From Ruminiclostridium papyrosolvens C7 (GTDB lineage: Bacteria > Bacillota > Clostridia > Acetivibrionales > DSM-1351), in assembly GCF_000421965.1 (NCBI RefSeq), contig NZ_ATAY01000026.1:1-50949 (forward strand): a stretch of 50,949 nt of DNA, given 5' to 3'. A program made the translations under genes and the position numbers. Shown here one piece after another: positions 1 to 6,940 of the stretch; position 1 is the stretch's first letter, and each line of letters starts with the position of its first letter. A model generated the notes under the pieces. The model was given only the letters and a program-made list of their open reading frames with translations. It ran no database searches and was not told the DNA's origin.

Positions 1-47
1 TTATCCGCAGTAAGTTGATAGGCCAGAGGCCAGAAAGTGAGGGGTTT

Positions 48-371
48 ATGAGTAAAGAAATAGAAGCACAACAGGTAGTTGTTAAAAACTTATTGAGTCT
101 CGTACAGGAAAATCCAGAATTAAGAATACTCCCACTGGTAGACACTGAATGTGTTCCTAGTGATGATTACGGATCATGGGTCGCAAGGTGGGACACAGCT
201 GAGATTGATTATGTTTTAGTTAAAAACGAAAGAACTAACCGAAAATCAGCTGATTTTGAAGATTTGGTAGACGAAGTAATGCATGATTTTGATTTCTCCG
301 ATGAAAAGGCGAGAAAAATTGTTGACGGTTACGAGTGGGAGAAAGTAATACTTGTAAACATTGTGCCATAG
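48..371 (+). CDS. Hypothetical early prophage protein (107 aa)
   Basis: Small acidic soluble protein of unknown function. I place the start at the ATG at 48 because a GAGGGG ribosome binding site sits 4-10 bases upstream; the frame is open further upstream, to an ATG at 15 that lacks such a site. There is no signal peptide or membrane segment. It is the first of a string of small plus-strand genes with short gaps, typical of the accessory part of a phage early operon. I do not recognise the family. Confidence 0.6.
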   Translation: MSKEIEAQQVVVKNLLSLVQENPELRILPLVDTECVPSDDYGSWVARWDTAEIDYVLVKNERTNRKSADFEDLVDEVMHDFDFSDEKARKIVDGYEWEKVILVNIVP

Positions 372-386
372 AAAGGGTGAGAATAA

Positions 387-776
387 ATGATTAGCAAATT
401 GCCATGGGAACAAAGTTATTATGATGATGGAACAAAAGAATTGTTGCTTATAACTTCCGGGGATAACATTATTGCTGAATGCATGCAACCAAAAGAATCA
501 GATACATATGTTGCAGGAGATAACGCAGAATACATCACTAAAGCCTGCAATATGTTTCCAGAAGTAGTAGAGGCATTAAGAATGGTGTTACACGACACTA
601 TGAATGGATTTTTAAACGATAAAGCAGAAGAAATTATGAGCCGAGCATACTCGGTATTAATAAAGAACAAAATTGAAATACCAAAGTTCTTTAAAGCAAA
701 GAGTGATTACGTTTACGAAACAGAACCAATATGCAGTATTTGCGAAAAACCCGTGAGTCAATGTGATAGAGGATAA
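387..776 (+). CDS. Hypothetical prophage protein with C-terminal Cys cluster (129 aa)
   Basis: Unrecognised protein. The ATG at 387 follows an AAGGGTGAG ribosome binding site, 15 bases after the previous gene. The C-terminus carries a CSICEKPVSQC pattern (CxxC plus a third Cys six residues on), suggesting a small metal-binding tail, but no fourth ligand is obvious. The rest is mixed helical and soluble. It is probably co-transcribed with the flanking small phage genes. Confidence 0.6.
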   Translation: MISKLPWEQSYYDDGTKELLLITSGDNIIAECMQPKESDTYVAGDNAEYITKACNMFPEVVEALRMVLHDTMNGFLNDKAEEIMSRAYSVLIKNKIEIPKFFKAKSDYVYETEPICSICEKPVSQCDRG

Positions 777-795
777 AGAGAGGGAGTGAGGATGA

Positions 796-1674
796 TTGAA
801 CAAAAGTAAGATTGAGTGGTGCGACAGCACTTGGAACCCGGTTACAGGGTGTCTGCATGGGTGTACATACTGCTATGCTAGAAAAATAGCTAATAGATTT
901 TATAACCCAAACTTCGATGATTTTCATAGATTGGCTGACGGCAGTCAAAAGGTTATACATGAACCAATAAAAGATTGGAATACAGGTAAATACATACCAT
1001 ACCCTTATTGTTTTGAACCAACATTTCACAGATACCGCCTCGAGGAACCATCCCAAAAGAAAAAACCGAAGAACATTTTTGTTGTAAGTATGGGGGATCT
1101 GTTTGGTGAGTGGGTACCTGACGAATGGATAGACGAAGTTTTTCAGTCCTGCTTTAATGCAGACCGTCACAGGTATATGTTCCTGACTAAGAATCCGAAA
1201 AGGTACGATTTAATAATAGACTATACCGCCGGAGAAGAACGTGGAATCGAAGAAATTGAAATCTGGAATAACATGTGGTTCGGAACAACTATAAATAGCC
1301 AGAATGATGAAAGAAGAGTTGTTGAGTTATTAGGATTTGATGAAGGACACAAATTTTTAAGTATAGAGCCTTTATTGGGTGAAATAGATTTGACTGATAT
1401 TCCGGGGCTAAGTTTTCCGGGTTGTACTACACATGATACTCTTCAAGGCAAGCTTTGTCATTTAGACGATGATGGAAGTCTTACCAAAGCTAACAAGATT
1501 GAATGGGTAATAGTTGGAGCAGAAACAGGCCCGGGAGCAAAACCGCCGGAGCCAGAGTGGGTGCAATCAATAATTGACCAGTGCCGGGATGCCGGAATAC
1601 CTATCTTCTTAAAAAATAATTTAAATTGGCCCATGCGGATTCAAGAATTCCCATGGGATGCTAAAGGAGAGTGA
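796..1674 (+). CDS. Phage Gp37/Gp68-like (DUF5131) protein
   Basis: Recognised as the phage Gp37/Gp68 family from the N-terminus: IEWCDSTWNPVTGC leads into a CLHGCTYCYA segment, a CxxxCxxC arrangement like that holding the 4Fe-4S cluster of radical SAM enzymes. Further family-like segments are NIFVVSMGDLFGEWV, MFLTKNPKR and LSIEPLLGEI, in the order expected for a TIM-barrel-like fold. At 292 aa it looks full length. The start is TTG at 796 behind GGGAGTGAGG; no in-frame ATG fits. The substrate is unknown. The family is common in phages and mobile elements. Family identity is firm; enzymatic activity is inferred from the Cys motif. Confidence 0.85.
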   Translation: MNKSKIEWCDSTWNPVTGCLHGCTYCYARKIANRFYNPNFDDFHRLADGSQKVIHEPIKDWNTGKYIPYPYCFEPTFHRYRLEEPSQKKKPKNIFVVSMGDLFGEWVPDEWIDEVFQSCFNADRHRYMFLTKNPKRYDLIIDYTAGEERGIEEIEIWNNMWFGTTINSQNDERRVVELLGFDEGHKFLSIEPLLGEIDLTDIPGLSFPGCTTHDTLQGKLCHLDDDGSLTKANKIEWVIVGAETGPGAKPPEPEWVQSIIDQCRDAGIPIFLKNNLNWPMRIQEFPWDAKGE

Positions 1675-1680
1675 CAACAT

Positions 1681-1857
1681 ATGAAACATATAGAAACATG
1701 CCCGAAATGTGGGGATATAAAGGAGCAATTTATAGTCGACTATGACGATAACGGCAAGGAATACACTTTCTGCGGAAACTGCAATAATTTCATAGGATAC
1801 GGTGATTTGAGTGGAAAGGACAGGTTGAAGCATGAAGAAACTGAAAATAGTATTTAA
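1681..1857 (+). CDS. Small zinc-ribbon-like protein (58 aa)
   Basis: ATG at 1681, with GGAGAG about 10 bases upstream, inside the end of the preceding gene. The protein has CPKCG near residues 7-11 and CGNC near residues 32-35, a two-knuckle CxxC...CxxC arrangement typical of a small zinc ribbon. It probably binds nucleic acid or a protein partner. Its 3' end overlaps the next gene by 26 bases, implying translational coupling. Function is unknown. Confidence 0.6.
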   Translation: MKHIETCPKCGDIKEQFIVDYDDNGKEYTFCGNCNNFIGYGDLSGKDRLKHEETENSI

Positions 1858-1999
1858 GGATAAATCGCAGATTACATACACAATAAAGGATTTTGTACCA
1901 TGGGAACCTTACTTTGAGAGAAATTTTAAATCAGATATAGAAAGTGCTGTGTTGCAGCAATACCCGATTAAAAATAATAAGCCAATAGTGTTAGTTTGA
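1832..1999 (+). CDS. Hypothetical small phage protein (55 aa)
   Basis: Short reading frame starting with ATG at 1832 inside the end of the zinc-ribbon gene; AGGACAGG lies a few bases upstream. It begins with a basic MKKLKIVFKDKS segment and is soluble. Tight overlap with neighbours on the same strand is the main support that it is real. Family not recognised. Confidence 0.45.
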   Translation: MKKLKIVFKDKSQITYTIKDFVPWEPYFERNFKSDIESAVLQQYPIKNNKPIVLV

Positions 2000-2018
2000 A
2001 AGGATGGTGTTAAGGATT

Positions 2019-2219
2019 ATGGGAATAGATATGACTGATTTTAAAATGATATACCAAGAGCAAGTTTTTAATGTGGTTAATATCATACCAGAGTTTGAGG
2101 GACATCAAGAAGATGCATTTAGAAAGCCAAAATTTATCAATGCTGTTTACGTTGATGAAAATGGAGAAATAAGGTCCGTACATGACGAAGCATGGTGTTT
2201 TAAATTTGTTAGGAGATAG
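2019..2219 (+). CDS. Hypothetical small phage protein (66 aa)
   Basis: Small acidic protein ending in a basic KFVRR tail. Start is uncertain: an in-frame ATG at 2004 would give 71 aa, but AAAGGATGG at about 2000-2008 fits better as the ribosome binding site for the ATG at 2019. Segments such as INAVYVDENGEIRSV resemble beta-rich phage proteins, but I cannot assign a family. It lies between other small genes of the early operon. Confidence 0.5.
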   Translation: MGIDMTDFKMIYQEQVFNVVNIIPEFEGHQEDAFRKPKFINAVYVDENGEIRSVHDEAWCFKFVRR

Positions 2220-2264
2220 CTCAGCAAATTAGTCTATTGCGAACCAAATGAATGGAGGGTTGAA

Positions 2265-2660
2265 ATGAAAATTGAAGGTTACGAAGCTATAAAAAATACA
2301 TTTGAAAGTATAGGAAATTATGATAGGGCAATAGGAATAATTAATTTACCTCACAAGGAAAGCGAAGAACTAGGCAAGGATTATGATATTGCTGAAATAA
2401 GTTTTTCAATTAAAGGTGATAAATTAATCATATTCAAGGAAAGTGTTGAAACAGGCTTTTCATACAGTACCAACTACAACTTAAAAGAACTTGACCTTGA
2501 AGTAACAAAGGAGGATAACGGCGAAATTTGTTTACATGTTTATAATCCAATTGTAAGTGGAACGTCAATATGGTTGACTTGTATAAATGACCTTGTTGGG
2601 GATTTTGAAGTAAATCAAAATAGTTGGGACGGCTTACTCTCTGCAATAAAAGAAGCATGA
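2265..2660 (+). CDS. Hypothetical phage protein (131 aa)
   Basis: ATG at 2265 with GGAGGG at about 2254-2259. A soluble, acidic, probably beta-rich protein with no Cys cluster, membrane span or recognisable catalytic motif. Found within the accessory gene string of the prophage. Function unknown. Confidence 0.6.
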   Translation: MKIEGYEAIKNTFESIGNYDRAIGIINLPHKESEELGKDYDIAEISFSIKGDKLIIFKESVETGFSYSTNYNLKELDLEVTKEDNGEICLHVYNPIVSGTSIWLTCINDLVGDFEVNQNSWDGLLSAIKEA

Positions 2661-2722
2661 AGATAGTCGCAGTTTGAATACAGGTTGATGTAAGTCTATT
2701 ACGACGGAAAGGAAGAAATTTT

Positions 2723-2989
2723 ATGGCATGGTGTGAAGTGTATCAGGTATGCTGTGAACTCGCAAAAGAGTGTGAAAATGAAGAACAATGTGTATTTGAA
2801 AATAAAGTCAACGGAGTTCAACCAAAATGTAAAGAATGTACTGAATATGAGTATACGAATTTAGGGTCGGGCAGCATGAAACATCATGTTTGCCTAGCAA
2901 GTAGAAATAAAACCGAAATACATGGCGGTAAAATTATACCAGTGAAAGTAATTACATCTAGTCCAAAATGGTGTCCAAAACGGACGTAA
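2723..2989 (+). CDS. Cys-rich hypothetical phage protein (88 aa)
   Basis: Contains ten Cys in 88 residues, including CEVYQVCC, CENEEQC and CKEC, so it probably binds zinc or another metal. ATG at 2723 follows GGAAAGGAAG. Its 3' end runs into the upstream region of the next Cys-rich gene. The two adjacent Cys-rich small proteins may be related in role. No family recognised. Confidence 0.55.
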   Translation: MAWCEVYQVCCELAKECENEEQCVFENKVNGVQPKCKECTEYEYTNLGSGSMKHHVCLASRNKTEIHGGKIIPVKVITSSPKWCPKRT

Positions 2990-3009
2990 AACGAATAGAA
3001 AGGGAGGTA

Positions 3010-3186
3010 ATGAGATTGACTTGTTGTTTTAACTGTTATAAGTGCGGTATTGTTACCGAGAATAAAGAGTTTCGATGTGAATTAAATTACAAACTAATAG
3101 CAACATATACAGATGATGTAATCCCACATCTGAGCAAAGAAATAGTTGATACTACTGTTTGTGAAAATTATACAATTGGCTCGTAA
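3010..3186 (+). CDS. Small Cys-rich hypothetical protein (about 58 aa)
   Basis: The N-terminus has CCFNCYKCG, a dense zinc-knuckle-like cluster, with two further Cys later. An AAAGGGAGG ribosome binding site ends two bases before ATG 3010 and eight bases before TTG 3016, so translation may really start at 3016. The open frame continues upstream to 2968, but that part overlaps the preceding gene. Function unknown. It is the last gene before a roughly 320-base gap. Confidence 0.5.
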   Translation: MRLTCCFNCYKCGIVTENKEFRCELNYKLIATYTDDVIPHLSKEIVDTTVCENYTIGS

Positions 3187-3278
3187 TTTTGAATATAATG
3201 TTCCTCACGGTGAGGATATCAGTCTTATACGAACTAAGTTGGACTTTGAAAACTGAATATTGCGGTAAGGATTGAAAC

Positions 3279-3307
3279 TTGACATAGAAAAATGCCAGAT
3301 ATAGTAT
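3279..3307 (+). promoter_or_regulatory. Predicted sigma-A promoter
   Basis: TTGACA at 3279-3284, 17-bp spacer, TAGTAT at 3302-3307. The -35 is a perfect match and the -10 matches four of six. It would give a leader of about 190 nt before the start codon at 3504. Confidence 0.55.
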
Positions 3308-3443
3308 TGTTTGTAAAGCAGGTTTTAATCGGTGTCGTTTAGCATTATTTGTAAATACACGATTTTGAAAGGTATCGTTTAATATTGTGGTGCTTACGAT
3401 TATTAGTATAATGTACAGATATAAGAATTTAACAAAATTATAA

Positions 3444-3474
3444 ACTGCCTCATTGCACAAAAAAATGGGGTAGT
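3444..3474 (+). promoter_or_regulatory. Leader hairpin before alkyltransferase-like gene
   Basis: ACTGCCTCATT (3444-3454) can pair with AATGGGGTAGT (3464-3474) over 11 positions, two of them G-U, around a 9-base A-rich loop. No U-tract follows, so it is not a classical terminator. It ends about 15 bases before the GGAGGTG ribosome binding site and could influence translation. Confidence 0.35.
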
Positions 3475-3503
3475 CTATCCTTAGCTGTAGGAGGTGCATT
3501 GGT

Positions 3504-3980
3504 ATGGCAAATGAACAGAACAAAGATTTTAATACAATGCTTCATAATAATAAGGATATGCCTAAATTACAAATTATTACCGATGAAAAAAGCATTGAAA
3601 AGTATGGCGGCGAGCGAATGTATTTTGCTCCACCCATCGACTATGACCGGGTTATGAAGAAAGTACCATTAGGTAAGGTAATTACAATAGGACAGATTAG
3701 AGACTCCTTTGCAAAGGCAAATGATGCAGATTTTACAGACCCTATAACCGCAGGAATTTTTGTTTCTATTGTAGCATGGGCGAGCGACCAAAGAAGCAGC
3801 GAGAAAACACCATACTGGAGAACACTTAAAGCAGATGGTGAATTAAATCCCAAATACCCGGGTGGTATCGAGGCACAAAAAGAAAAATTAGAAGCAGAAG
3901 GTCACATAATTGTTCAGCGAGGCAGAAGTAATATCAGATATTATGTACAGAATTATCAAGATTACTTATGTCAGCTATAA
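3504..3980 (+). CDS. Alkyltransferase-like (MGMT-family) protein without catalytic Cys
   Basis: The region from about residue 55 matches the DNA-binding domain of O6-alkylguanine-DNA alkyltransferases: GKVITIGQIRD, then a helix, then PYWRTLKADGELNPKYPGG and a Q...LEAEGH tail. In active enzymes the corresponding motif is PCHRV; here it reads PYWRT, so the acceptor Cys is absent. Alkyltransferase-like proteins of this kind bind alkylated DNA without repairing it and can recruit or block repair factors. The first roughly 50 residues look like a separate linker. The gene has its own promoter (3279) and terminator (4072), unlike its neighbours. Start ATG 3504 follows GGAGGTG. Family assignment is fairly firm; the role in the phage is unknown. 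Confidence 0.75.
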   Translation: MANEQNKDFNTMLHNNKDMPKLQIITDEKSIEKYGGERMYFAPPIDYDRVMKKVPLGKVITIGQIRDSFAKANDADFTDPITAGIFVSIVAWASDQRSSEKTPYWRTLKADGELNPKYPGGIEAQKEKLEAEGHIIVQRGRSNIRYYVQNYQDYLCQL

Positions 3981-4071
3981 CAATTTGACAGATACCAATT
4001 TATCAGTAAATCATAAGCATAAATGAAGGTAAGCTATTTGCACATTCTTTATATATCAACAATCAATTATT

Positions 4072-4107
4072 ACCGCACATTCAGTAATCCTGAATTGCGG
4101 TTTTTTT
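4072..4107 (+). terminator. Rho-independent terminator
   Basis: ACCGCA-c-ATTCAG, loop TAATC, CTGAAT-TGCGGT, then seven T residues. A 12-bp stem with one bulged base and a good U-tract; closes the alkyltransferase-like transcription unit. Confidence 0.85.
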
Positions 4108-4162
4108 ATCGCCCATTTTAGGGTGCAAAATGAATATTATCCGTCATAAAGGAGAGGGTTGA

Positions 4163-4516
4163 ATGGTAAAAGGTTGGATAGGGCAACCAAGTCCAAAAAG
4201 TAAGAGGATGGGTACAGGATGGTTTGGAGAGGTTGACAGAGTTTATGTAGATGAAAAAAGAAACTATTGTGTACTTATCAGAAGAATTATAGTTCAAGGG
4301 TGGGGAGAGGTAGAACATGCAGCAATAAGAAATACGGCAAGCACTGATATACCATGGGCAGAAAAGCAAAGGATTAAAAATGAGATTTTTGGAGAGGATA
4401 GAGTGGCGTTTGAGGTCTTCCCAAAGATGGATGATTTAATAGACGAAGCAAATATGTACCACATGTGGGTACTACCGAAAGGAATTAGCTTACCAGTAAA
4501 TTTGAAAGAAACATAA
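4163..4516 (+). CDS. DUF7694-like phage protein (117 aa)
   Basis: Soluble protein with the pattern W(G)EVEHAAIRN...DIPWAEKQRIKNEIFGED...DEANMYHMWVLP. This resembles a family of phage proteins seen near replication or packaging genes (DUF7694 from memory). The ATG at 4163 follows AAAGGAGAGGG at about 4149-4159. It starts a transcription unit after the terminator at 4107 and is followed 23 bases later by the recombinase. Function unknown. Confidence 0.6.
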   Translation: MVKGWIGQPSPKSKRMGTGWFGEVDRVYVDEKRNYCVLIRRIIVQGWGEVEHAAIRNTASTDIPWAEKQRIKNEIFGEDRVAFEVFPKMDDLIDEANMYHMWVLPKGISLPVNLKET

Positions 4517-4539
4517 CTATTTAGGGGGATTTTAAGGCA

Positions 4540-5517
4540 ATGGGAGCAGTACTTGAATTAACAGCAAGCCAAAAATTATATTATCAGATACTAGCTATTT
4601 GTCCGGGTAAGGATAAGGAAATCAGAAACATTATAAATTTTTATGATATACAGGACAAAAACTGTGATGAAGGAAGAGACATAAAAAATAAAATTTGGAC
4701 TTTTCTTTCAGCAAAGAAAATTGAGGGTCTGAGTAAAAAGACATTAAAAAGTTATAAGTTACAACTACATAAATTTGCTTCACAAGTTCAGAAAAAAGTG
4801 GAAGACATTACAACTGCCGACATAAGAATATTTTTAGGTAATTACTCAGAACTTAAGGCCAGTACCATAAGTACCAAACTATCTACCTTAAAATCCTTTT
4901 TTGCATGGCTCACAGGAGAGGGCATAATCCCCAAAGACCCAACAAGGCAGATTAAGCAACCCAAAAAGGAAAAACGACTGCCCAAGGCATTAAGCTTTGA
5001 GGACTTGGAGATAATCCGGGAAAGCTGTACCACATTAAGGCAAAGGGCATTAGTCGAAGTCCTATATAGTACAGGTTGCCGTTTGTCAGAACTGGTTAAT
5101 ATGAACATAGCTGATATTGATAAGGCAAATAAACAAGCACGGGTAATTGGTAAGGGTAACAAAGAAAGGACGGTATACTTTACGTGGAAAGCTCTCAGAT
5201 GTTTGGATAAATATATTAAATCAAGGACTGACGATTGCCCGGCTTTGTTCGTTACTTCTAGGAAACAATATAAACGTCTTGGAGACAGAGCAGTACAAAA
5301 GGAAGTTGCAAAAATAGCAGCCAAAGCAAATATTGACAAAGAGATTCACCCACATGTGTTCAGACATACATTAGCAACACATCTGCTAGAAAATGGGGCA
5401 GACCTTGTAAGCGTACAAAACATACTCGGTCACGAAGACCCAGCTACTACTCAGATATATGCAACACTGACAGAGCAGCATAAACAACAGACTTTCCGCA
5501 AATGTATGTCAAAGTAA
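4540..5517 (+). CDS. Tyrosine recombinase (phage integrase family)
   Basis: 325-aa recombinase with an N-terminal SAM-like core-binding domain (about residues 45-130) and a C-terminal catalytic domain (about 145-325). Catalytic residues visible are Arg181 in GCRLSEL, Lys in GKGNKER, His272 and Arg275 in HVFRHT, His298 in LGHEDP and nucleophile Tyr307 in TTQIYA. All are intact, so the enzyme should be active. It lies in the middle of the plus-strand phage genes, between accessory genes and the packaging module, rather than at a prophage end. It may therefore resolve genome multimers or act on another site instead of being the sole integrase. XerC/D-like in size and motifs. Confidence 0.9.
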   Translation: MGAVLELTASQKLYYQILAICPGKDKEIRNIINFYDIQDKNCDEGRDIKNKIWTFLSAKKIEGLSKKTLKSYKLQLHKFASQVQKKVEDITTADIRIFLGNYSELKASTISTKLSTLKSFFAWLTGEGIIPKDPTRQIKQPKKEKRLPKALSFEDLEIIRESCTTLRQRALVEVLYSTGCRLSELVNMNIADIDKANKQARVIGKGNKERTVYFTWKALRCLDKYIKSRTDDCPALFVTSRKQYKRLGDRAVQKEVAKIAAKANIDKEIHPHVFRHTLATHLLENGADLVSVQNILGHEDPATTQIYATLTEQHKQQTFRKCMSK

Positions 5518-5535
5518 CATAAACAACAAGAACAT

Positions 5536-5564
5536 TTGTTCTAAAACGTGTTATCATATATATA
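5536..5564 (+). promoter_or_regulatory. Possible promoter
   Basis: TTGTTC at 5536-5541, 17-bp spacer, TATATA at 5559-5564, just ahead of the 5581 gene. The -35 matches four of six, so support is moderate to weak. Confidence 0.3.
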
Positions 5565-5580
5565 TAGGACAGGTGATAAT

Positions 5581-5793
5581 ATGAAAATCGTTGAAGATAT
5601 GGAGAAGTGGGATATATTAAAAGCTGCAATGTTAGAAAAAGGGTATGTACCGTACAGTTGGCAGTATAGTTTAAATCAGGAAGAGGGATTACATATTTGG
5701 TTTTATAAGAGGAACTCTGATTTACTCAAACGTGTTGAAATAGTGACACATAAACAGGCAATCGCTGATGATATAAAAAAGTGCGATTGGTGA
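5581..5793 (+). CDS. Hypothetical phage protein (70 aa)
   Basis: Start ATG 5581 is chosen because ACAGGTGA lies just upstream; the open frame from 5548 lacks a ribosome binding site. Small soluble protein with several aromatic residues (YVPYSWQY, HIWFYKR). It may be the first gene of the transcript leading to the late regulator. Family not recognised. Confidence 0.55.
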   Translation: MKIVEDMEKWDILKAAMLEKGYVPYSWQYSLNQEEGLHIWFYKRNSDLLKRVEIVTHKQAIADDIKKCDW

Positions 5794-5834
5794 TTATATA
5801 AATCAACTTAATACAGCAATAGGAGGAAAGCACT

Positions 5835-6374
5835 ATGGAAACAGCATTAGACATAAAACAGGTATTAAGAGAAGCCGCATTAGAAGCGTTGAAAGAATAC
5901 AGAAAAGAGGAAAGGGAAAAAGTTCGCAAGGGCAGATTAAGGAACACAAGACTGCTTATGGATAACTACCTTGAATTCGTAGATCATTACGACAATATAA
6001 AAAGTTCAGCAAACGAAGTTATAGAGGATATAGAAGAGGGTTTGGATTTTGACAATGCTAATATGGGAGATATCATAATTCAATCAATCAAACGAACAAA
6101 AGTTAGAACAAAAATAATGATACGACACATTGAAACAGTTGTAGACCTTCTTAAAAAAGATATGGAAGCTAAAAATGAATCTGAAAAGTACAAAGTTATT
6201 GAATTGCTTTACATGGACGAATCAAAAAAGAATATGAAATTTAACAAGAAAGTGGAAGAGGTTGCAAGTGAGTTAAACTGTGGGGAGAGTACAGTCAGGA
6301 GATATAACACTGAAATGATTGATAAGTTAGCAATCAAGCTTTTCGGGGTAGATGGCTTAAAACTGGAACTTTGA
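5835..6374 (+). CDS. ArpU/RinA-type phage late transcriptional regulator
   Basis: 179-aa protein. The N-terminus is highly charged and helical (KEYRKEEREKVRKGRLRNTR). The C-terminal third has a sigma-region-4-like helix-turn-helix with the pattern IELLYMDE...VEEVASELNCGESTVRRYNTEMIDKLA. This is the layout of ArpU/RinA proteins, which activate late gene expression and packaging transcription in phages of Gram-positive bacteria. Its position immediately before the strong promoter at 6406 and the HNH/terminase genes is the usual one for this family. ATG 5835 follows TAGGAGGAAAG. Confidence 0.75.
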   Translation: METALDIKQVLREAALEALKEYRKEEREKVRKGRLRNTRLLMDNYLEFVDHYDNIKSSANEVIEDIEEGLDFDNANMGDIIIQSIKRTKVRTKIMIRHIETVVDLLKKDMEAKNESEKYKVIELLYMDESKKNMKFNKKVEEVASELNCGESTVRRYNTEMIDKLAIKLFGVDGLKLEL

Positions 6375-6405
6375 GGGACTTGACAAAATTGAAAAAAAGT
6401 TGAAA

Positions 6406-6434
6406 TTTACATGAAAAAAACAAAGGTTTATAAT
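6406..6434 (+). promoter_or_regulatory. Strong promoter, probable late promoter
   Basis: TTTACA at 6406-6411, a 17-bp spacer and a perfect TATAAT at 6429-6434. Transcription would start near 6441, only about 20 bases before a terminator hairpin. The promoter lies directly after the ArpU-like gene and before the packaging and structural operon. Confidence 0.75.
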
Positions 6435-6458
6435 AGTATTGTGAATAATTGTAAATGA

Positions 6459-6487
6459 GCCGCACGGAATATCCGTAGCGGTTTTTT
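6459..6487 (+). terminator. Rho-independent terminator in the late leader
   Basis: GCCGC-ACGGA, loop ATA, TCCGT-a-GCGGT with one bulge, then TTTTTT. It lies about 20 nt downstream of the predicted start from the 6406 promoter and upstream of all packaging genes, so it could act as an attenuator needing antitermination, or simply end the early transcript. Confidence 0.8.
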
Positions 6488-6512
6488 ATTTTGCACAAAG
6501 AAAGGTGATATT

Positions 6513-6839
6513 GTGGCACAAGAGTTTTCAAAAGCGTTTTATAACTCAAAGGAATGGAAGAAATGTAGGAAGTCGTATATAAAAACAGTCAAAGGTCTTT
6601 GTGAAACATGTTTAAGTAAAGGAACAATTAAAACGGGTTACATTGTGCATCACACTATAAAGCTTACACCTGACAATATAAACAATCCAGACATTACATT
6701 AAACCATGAACTGTTAAGATATGATTGTCTTGAATGTCACAATACTGATGAATTAGGGGAGCACAATGGCAAGCAAGGAGTATTACCCTTGTATAAGTTT
6801 GATGAAGATGGACAGCTGATACCTATATCCCCCCCATAA
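6513..6839 (+). CDS. HNH endonuclease, packaging-associated
   Basis: 108-aa HNH nuclease. Zinc-binding CETC (about residues 30-33) and CLEC (about 72-75) pairs bracket the core GYIVHHTIKLTPDNINNP, which supplies the paired His and the Asn of the HNH motif, ending with the final His in CLECHN. Such small HNH proteins sit next to the terminase in HK97-like cos phages and assist the large subunit in cleaving cos ends. The start is GTG 6513 behind AAAGGTGAT. The gene order HNH-terS-terL here matches that scheme. Confidence 0.9.
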   Translation: MAQEFSKAFYNSKEWKKCRKSYIKTVKGLCETCLSKGTIKTGYIVHHTIKLTPDNINNPDITLNHELLRYDCLECHNTDELGEHNGKQGVLPLYKFDEDGQLIPISPP

Positions 6840-6936
6840 AGACATAGGGTGTCGGTTTAAATGAAGACCGAATGGCCTCATTTGTGTAACACACAGGTCG
6901 CGCGTATAGGGGGGTGTGGTAGGAAGGGTGGTGATT
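6836..6936 (+). other. Candidate cos / packaging site
   Basis: Non-coding 100-base stretch between the HNH gene and the small terminase. It has a local GC rise, a C-run (CCCCCC, about 6831-6836) facing a G-run (GGGGGG, about 6909-6914), and a GGTCGCGCGTATAGG segment at about 6896-6910. cos sites of HNH-containing cos phages lie in this position. The exact nick positions cannot be read from sequence alone. Confidence 0.4.
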
Positions 6937-6940
6937 ATAG

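Larger units (their letters stand above)
3187..3503. other. Intergenic region upstream of the alkyltransferase-like gene
   Basis: This 317-base stretch holds no convincing gene. It contains a 15-bp near-perfect palindrome centred on CCTCACGGTGAGG (3202-3216), which could be a repressor operator or a short hairpin; a promoter at 3279-3307; and a hairpin at 3444-3474 just ahead of the next ribosome binding site. Together these separate the following gene transcriptionally from the early operon. Confidence 0.5.

Noticed and set aside
691..1170. 159-aa open frame on the minus strand
   Set aside because: Entirely antisense to the DUF5131 and preceding genes, with no ribosome binding site and improbable composition; a shadow frame.
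3152..3523. 123-aa minus-strand open frame in the 3187-3503 gap
   Set aside because: It runs through the promoter and hairpin region, has a low-complexity hydrophobic translation and no ribosome binding site. The gap is better explained as regulatory.
4842..5339. 165-aa minus-strand open frame
   Set aside because: Antisense to the catalytic domain of the tyrosine recombinase, whose motifs are all intact on the plus strand.
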